Source of the DNA: Mycolicibacterium austroafricanum
GTDB taxonomy: Bacteria; Actinomycetota; Actinomycetes; Mycobacteriales; Mycobacteriaceae
DNA length: 64,000 bases
NCBI RefSeq assembly: GCF_000612725.1
Contig: NZ_HG964461.1
Coordinates: forward strand, 62,001-126,000
Direction: 5' to 3'
Position 1 is the first letter of the stretch. Each line of letters begins with the position of its first letter. This document shows, in pieces, positions 61,052-64,000 of the stretch. Made by a program: the position numbers and the translations under genes. The notes beneath the pieces were generated by a model. That model ran no database searches. It was not told where the DNA came from and saw nothing but the letters and a program-made list of their open reading frames with translations.

Positions 61052-61405
61052 GTGAGCGAACACGAAGTTCGGATGATCGTCTTGTCAACCGACGATCTGG
61101 ACGAATCAATCAAGTTCTACAGCGAAACCCTGGGCATGCCGCTGAAGTTTCGTGACGGGGCGCATTTCGCGGCCCTCGACGGCGGGTCCATCACTCTGGC
61201 GCTGGCGACCCCGGTGGACCACCCCATTCCGGGACAGGTCGTCGTCGGCATCAAGACCGACGACGTCGACGCCGCGGCGAAGGCCATCGAGGCCAGCGGT
61301 GGTGGCATCGTGAGGGCTCCGTACGACGACGCACACGAGCGCCGTGCTGTGGTCTACGACAACAAAGGCAACGGCCTGGTCTTCTACAAGCCGCTGGCGC
61401 GCTGA
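61052..61405 (+). CDS. VOC (glyoxalase/bleomycin-resistance) superfamily protein
   Basis: A 117-residue VOC-fold protein with two beta-alpha-beta-beta-beta units: VLSTDDLDESIKFYSETLGM (first) and GIKTDDVDAAAKAIEASGG (second), ending GNGLVFYKPL. A metal site with His/Glu of glyoxalases is not evident, so binding or dioxygenase-like chemistry is uncertain. AGGAGGAAT precedes the GTG at 61052. It is monocistronic, between two intergenic stem-loops. Confidence 0.8.
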   Translation: MSEHEVRMIVLSTDDLDESIKFYSETLGMPLKFRDGAHFAALDGGSITLALATPVDHPIPGQVVVGIKTDDVDAAAKAIEASGGGIVRAPYDDAHERRAVVYDNKGNGLVFYKPLAR

Positions 61406-61581
61406 CGTCCCGACCTGCGTGACCACTGAGAACTCGGCTCTCTGACGGAGGTAATCGGAGTCGCGAGTTCTGCCAGGCGGGTTGGCCTGCCGCACTCACC
61501 GCCGCGGATGCGCGACGATGTCGGGTCGGCCGTCTACCATTCCTCGGGCACACCACCCGGCCCTGACGGAGAGAACGAGCA

Positions 61582-63624
61582 GTGAGTTACAACGCCGCGG
61601 ACATCACCGAACTCGATGATGTCCAGCACACGCGCCTGCGGCCGGCGGTGAACCTGGGCCTCGACGTGCTCAACACGGCGCTGCGCGAACTGGTGGACAA
61701 CGCGGTCGAAGAGGTCGCCGATCCCAGCCACGGCGGATCCACCGTCACCATCACCCTGCACGCCGACGGATCGGTCAGCGTCGCCGACGACGGCCGCGGC
61801 CTGCCCGTCGACTCCGACCCGGTCACCGGGAAGAACGGGATCGTCAAGACCCTGGGCACCGCCCGGGCGGGCGGCAAGTTCTCCGCCCACACCGACGCTG
61901 CCAGCACCGGTGCCGGACTGAACGGAATCGGCGCCGCGGCAGCGGTGTTCATCTCCGCGCGCACCGACGTGACCGTGCGTCGGGCCGGAAAGACCTACCT
62001 GCAGAGCTTCGGCGGCGGCTACCCCGGGGTGTTCGACGACGCCGGGGGCCGGGGGTTCGACCCGAACGCCCCGTTCACCCGCGCCGACACGCAGAAACTG
62101 CGCGGTTCCGGCAACCGCAAGCCCGACGCGCACGGCACCACGGTCCGCATCCTGTTCGACGCGGCCGTCGTCCCCGATTCCACCATCGATGTCGGCGAGG
62201 TGCTGCTGCGGGCACACGCCGCCGCGCGGATGTCACCCGGCGTGCACCTGGTCGTCGTCGACGAAGGCTGGCCCGGTGAGGAGATTCCGCCGGCGTTGAT
62301 CGAGCCGTTCAGCGGTCCGTGGGGCACGGATACCCTGCTGGACCTCATGTGCACCGCGGCAGGCACTCCGCTGCCCGGCGTGCGCGCGGTCGTGGAGGGC
62401 CGCGGCGAGTACACCACCGGCCGCGGCCCGACCCCGTTCCGCTGGTCGTTGACCGCGGGTCCGGCCGAACCGGCGACGGTGGCGGCGTTCTGCAACACCG
62501 TGCGCACCCCCGGCGGCGGATCGCACCTGACCGCCGCGGTGAAGGGGCTGTCCGAAGCCCTGGCCGACCGCGCTTCCCGCATCCGTGACCTGGGCCTGGC
62601 CAAAGGTGAGGACGGTCCGGAGCCACAGGATTTCGCCGCGGTCACCGCGCTGGCCGTCGACACCCGCGCCCCCGACGTGGCATGGGACTCCCAGGCCAAG
62701 ACCGCAGTGTCCTCGCGGTCGCTGAACCTGGCCATGGCACCGGACGTGGCGCGCAGCGTCACCATCTGGGCGGCCAACCCGGCCAACAACGACGCCGTGT
62801 CGCTGTGGACCAAGCTGGCGCTCGAGGCCGCCCGGGCCCGGCGCAGCGCCGAGGGCGCCAAGGCCCGGTCCCGCGCGGCGTCGAAGGCCAAAGGCCTCGG
62901 AACGAACCTGTCCCTTCCGCCGAAGCTGCTGCCCAGCAGGGAAACCGGCCGCGGGTCCGGTGCCGAGCTGTTCCTGTGCGAGGGCGACTCGGCGCTCGGC
63001 ACCATCAAAGCCGCGCGCGACGCCACCTTTCAGGCTGCCTTCCCGCTGAAAGGCAAGCCGCCCAACGTCTACGGGTTCGCCTTGAGCAAGGCCCGGGTCA
63101 AGGACGAGTTCGACTCGATCGAGCGCATCCTGGGCTGCGGGGTGCGTGACCACTGTGACCCGGAACTGTGCCGATACGACCGGATCCTGTTCGCCTCCGA
63201 TGCCGACCCCGACGGCGGCAACATCAACTCCAGCCTGATCTCGATGTTCCTGGACTTCTACCGTCCCCTGGTCGAGGCCGGGATGGTGTACGTGACGCTG
63301 CCGCCCCTGTTCGTGGTCAAGAACGGTGACGAGCGGATCTACTGCCAGGACGAGTCCGAGCGTGACGCCGCGGTGGCCCAGCTGAAGGCGACCTCCAAGA
63401 AGCGGGTGGAGGTGCAGCGCAACAAGGGCCTCGGCGAGATGGATGCCGACGACTTCTGGACCACCGTGCTGGATCCGCAGCGGCGCACCGTGATTCGGGT
63501 TCATCCGGACGATGGTGAGAAGAAGCTGCATCACACGTTGTTCGGCGGACCGCCGGAGGGCCGACGCACGTGGATGGCCGACGTGGCCTCCCGCATCGAC
63601 ACCTCCGCGCTGGATCTGACTTGA
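61582..63624 (+). CDS. Atypical type II topoisomerase, ATPase/TOPRIM (GyrB/ParE-like) subunit
   Basis: A 680-residue subunit with GHKL ATPase (residues about 20-220: ELVDNAVEEV, VADDGRGLPV, GLNGIGAAAA), a transducer region and a TOPRIM domain. TOPRIM sequences depart from GyrB: CEGDSALGTIKAARD (Glu467) and DADPDGGN (Asp540) instead of EGDSAGG and DADVDGAH. It lacks the GyrB extension. From memory it matches the TopoM B subunit of M. smegmatis, which has unusual supercoiling. GTG start with GGAGAG upstream; directly followed by the A subunit. Confidence 0.85.
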   Translation: MSYNAADITELDDVQHTRLRPAVNLGLDVLNTALRELVDNAVEEVADPSHGGSTVTITLHADGSVSVADDGRGLPVDSDPVTGKNGIVKTLGTARAGGKFSAHTDAASTGAGLNGIGAAAAVFISARTDVTVRRAGKTYLQSFGGGYPGVFDDAGGRGFDPNAPFTRADTQKLRGSGNRKPDAHGTTVRILFDAAVVPDSTIDVGEVLLRAHAAARMSPGVHLVVVDEGWPGEEIPPALIEPFSGPWGTDTLLDLMCTAAGTPLPGVRAVVEGRGEYTTGRGPTPFRWSLTAGPAEPATVAAFCNTVRTPGGGSHLTAAVKGLSEALADRASRIRDLGLAKGEDGPEPQDFAAVTALAVDTRAPDVAWDSQAKTAVSSRSLNLAMAPDVARSVTIWAANPANNDAVSLWTKLALEAARARRSAEGAKARSRAASKAKGLGTNLSLPPKLLPSRETGRGSGAELFLCEGDSALGTIKAARDATFQAAFPLKGKPPNVYGFALSKARVKDEFDSIERILGCGVRDHCDPELCRYDRILFASDADPDGGNINSSLISMFLDFYRPLVEAGMVYVTLPPLFVVKNGDERIYCQDESERDAAVAQLKATSKKRVEVQRNKGLGEMDADDFWTTVLDPQRRTVIRVHPDDGEKKLHHTLFGGPPEGRRTWMADVASRIDTSALDLT

Positions 63625-63644
63625 GAGATCGTAGGTAGAAGACT

Positions 63645-64000
63645 GTGACCGCCACCCTGGACGTTCCCGAGCAGAACCCCGACCTGGTGCTGGACCAGAG
63701 CGCCGACGACTACTGGAACCAGTACCAGCTCACGTTCGCGCTCTACAGCGTCAGTGACCGCGCCATCCCGTCCGCGTTCGACGGGCTCAAGCCTGGTCAG
63801 CGACGACTGCTCTACCAGATGCACGACTCCAAACTGCTGCCCGGTAACAAGCCGCAGAAGTCCTCGAAGATCTGCTCCGCGGTCACCGGCAATCTGCACC
63901 CGCACGGCGGCGCGTCGATGTACGGGGCCGCGGCGCTGATGGCCGCCGAGTTCCAACGCGTGAAGGTCATTGACGGACAGGGCGCTTTCCCGCGCATCCA
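63645..64000 (+). CDS. Atypical type II topoisomerase, cleavage (GyrA/ParC-like) subunit, N-terminal part
   Basis: A partial gene cut by the right edge: 118 codons are seen. The start is GTG at 63645, 20 bp after the B-subunit stop, with GTAGGTAG as weak ribosome-binding region. The peptide has FDGLKPGQRRLLYQMHDSKL and SAVTGNLHPHGGASMYGAAA, equivalent to the GyrA DGLKPVxRR and HPHGxxxxY winged-helix parts. The catalytic Tyr is outside the window. With the B subunit it should form a TopoM-like enzyme. Confidence 0.85.
   Translation, partial: MTATLDVPEQNPDLVLDQSADDYWNQYQLTFALYSVSDRAIPSAFDGLKPGQRRLLYQMHDSKLLPGNKPQKSSKICSAVTGNLHPHGGASMYGAAALMAAEFQRVKVIDGQGAFPRI

Noticed and set aside
59082..61109. 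675-codon minus-strand frame
   Set aside because: It runs antisense to the beta-lactamase-like gene and the end of the GMC gene, with Arg-rich low-complexity composition.
61429..61471. AGAACTCG/CGAGTTCT inverted repeat after the VOC gene
   Set aside because: Arms of 8 bp with a 27-nt gap are too weak to call an operator or terminator with confidence.

Overview
The window is a high-GC actinobacterial chromosome segment, almost certainly from a fast-growing environmental mycobacterium (Mycobacterium/Mycolicibacterium). The markers are a secreted antigen-85 mycolyltransferase, an Ldt(Mt2)-type L,D-transpeptidase, a CelA1-like GH6 cellulase, a ThrE-type exporter like Rv3737, a REP13E12 (DUF222/HNH) element, an F420/Ddn-family oxidoreductase, and at the right edge an atypical type II topoisomerase pair like the TopoM known from M. 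smegmatis. No rRNA, complete tRNA, CRISPR array, prophage or transposase was seen.

Layout. 0-5 kb: end of a nitrile-hydratase-like operon (DUF1097 plus a beta-like subunit), two GlxA-type regulators, a TspO-like membrane protein, and a TetR regulator with a hotdog-fold protein. 5-7.4 kb: a sulfide/persulfide operon (small CxxC protein, TauE/SafE exporter, persulfide dioxygenase-rhodanese) behind GGGGTA-type palindromes. 7.4-20 kb: mostly single-gene chromosomal units, namely a TIGR00027 methyltransferase, cellulase, ThrE, an MHS transporter, Ddn-like, ABC-F, TetR/SDR, a HadAB-like fusion dehydratase, DUF202 pair and an FMN glutamate-synthase-like protein. 20-29 kb: an ArsR/SufR-like regulator divergent from a ferredoxin, then a probable copper/envelope-stress block (His-rich membrane protein, SHOCT protein, CopB-like P1B ATPase with a CPD motif, LdtB, DUF305 lipoprotein) sharing a TACCGAATCTTC motif. 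29-34.6 kb: an MFS, P2-type ATPase and CDF transport operon preceded by an ATACCC-N4-GGGTAT site. 34.6-36.4 kb: a tRNA-Ile-like 3' fragment and a 13E12 element.

36.7-45.5 kb holds a complete carbon-phosphorus lyase operon, phnD-C-E-F-G-H-I-J-K-L-M, with all ten junctions overlapping and the repressor phnF in the middle. PhnDCE import phosphonate, PhnGHIJK form the core that makes and cleaves the ribosyl phosphonate, and PhnM processes the triphosphate intermediate. PhnL is strikingly degenerate. A metallophosphoesterase lies just upstream, followed by a broken hemerythrin gene, an antigen-85 gene, and a TetR/hydrolase pair with a perfect operator.

50.4-54.4 kb carries a tight four-gene operon that I cannot assign to any described pathway: a DoxX-like membrane protein, an acyl-CoA-dehydrogenase/DszC-like flavoprotein, a PhnD/SsuA-like protein without a signal peptide, and a radical SAM enzyme with a TusA-like N-terminus. 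It is my best candidate for an undescribed system, possibly organosulfur or phosphonate scavenging. The last part holds an ArsR/SRPBCC pair, a SUOX-like / erythromycin-esterase-like / GMC oxidoreductase run, a class C beta-lactamase-like lipoprotein, a VOC protein and the TopoM-like topoisomerase genes. Starts are frequently GTG, and several were moved from the longest ORF using ribosome-binding sites, gene overlap or homology.
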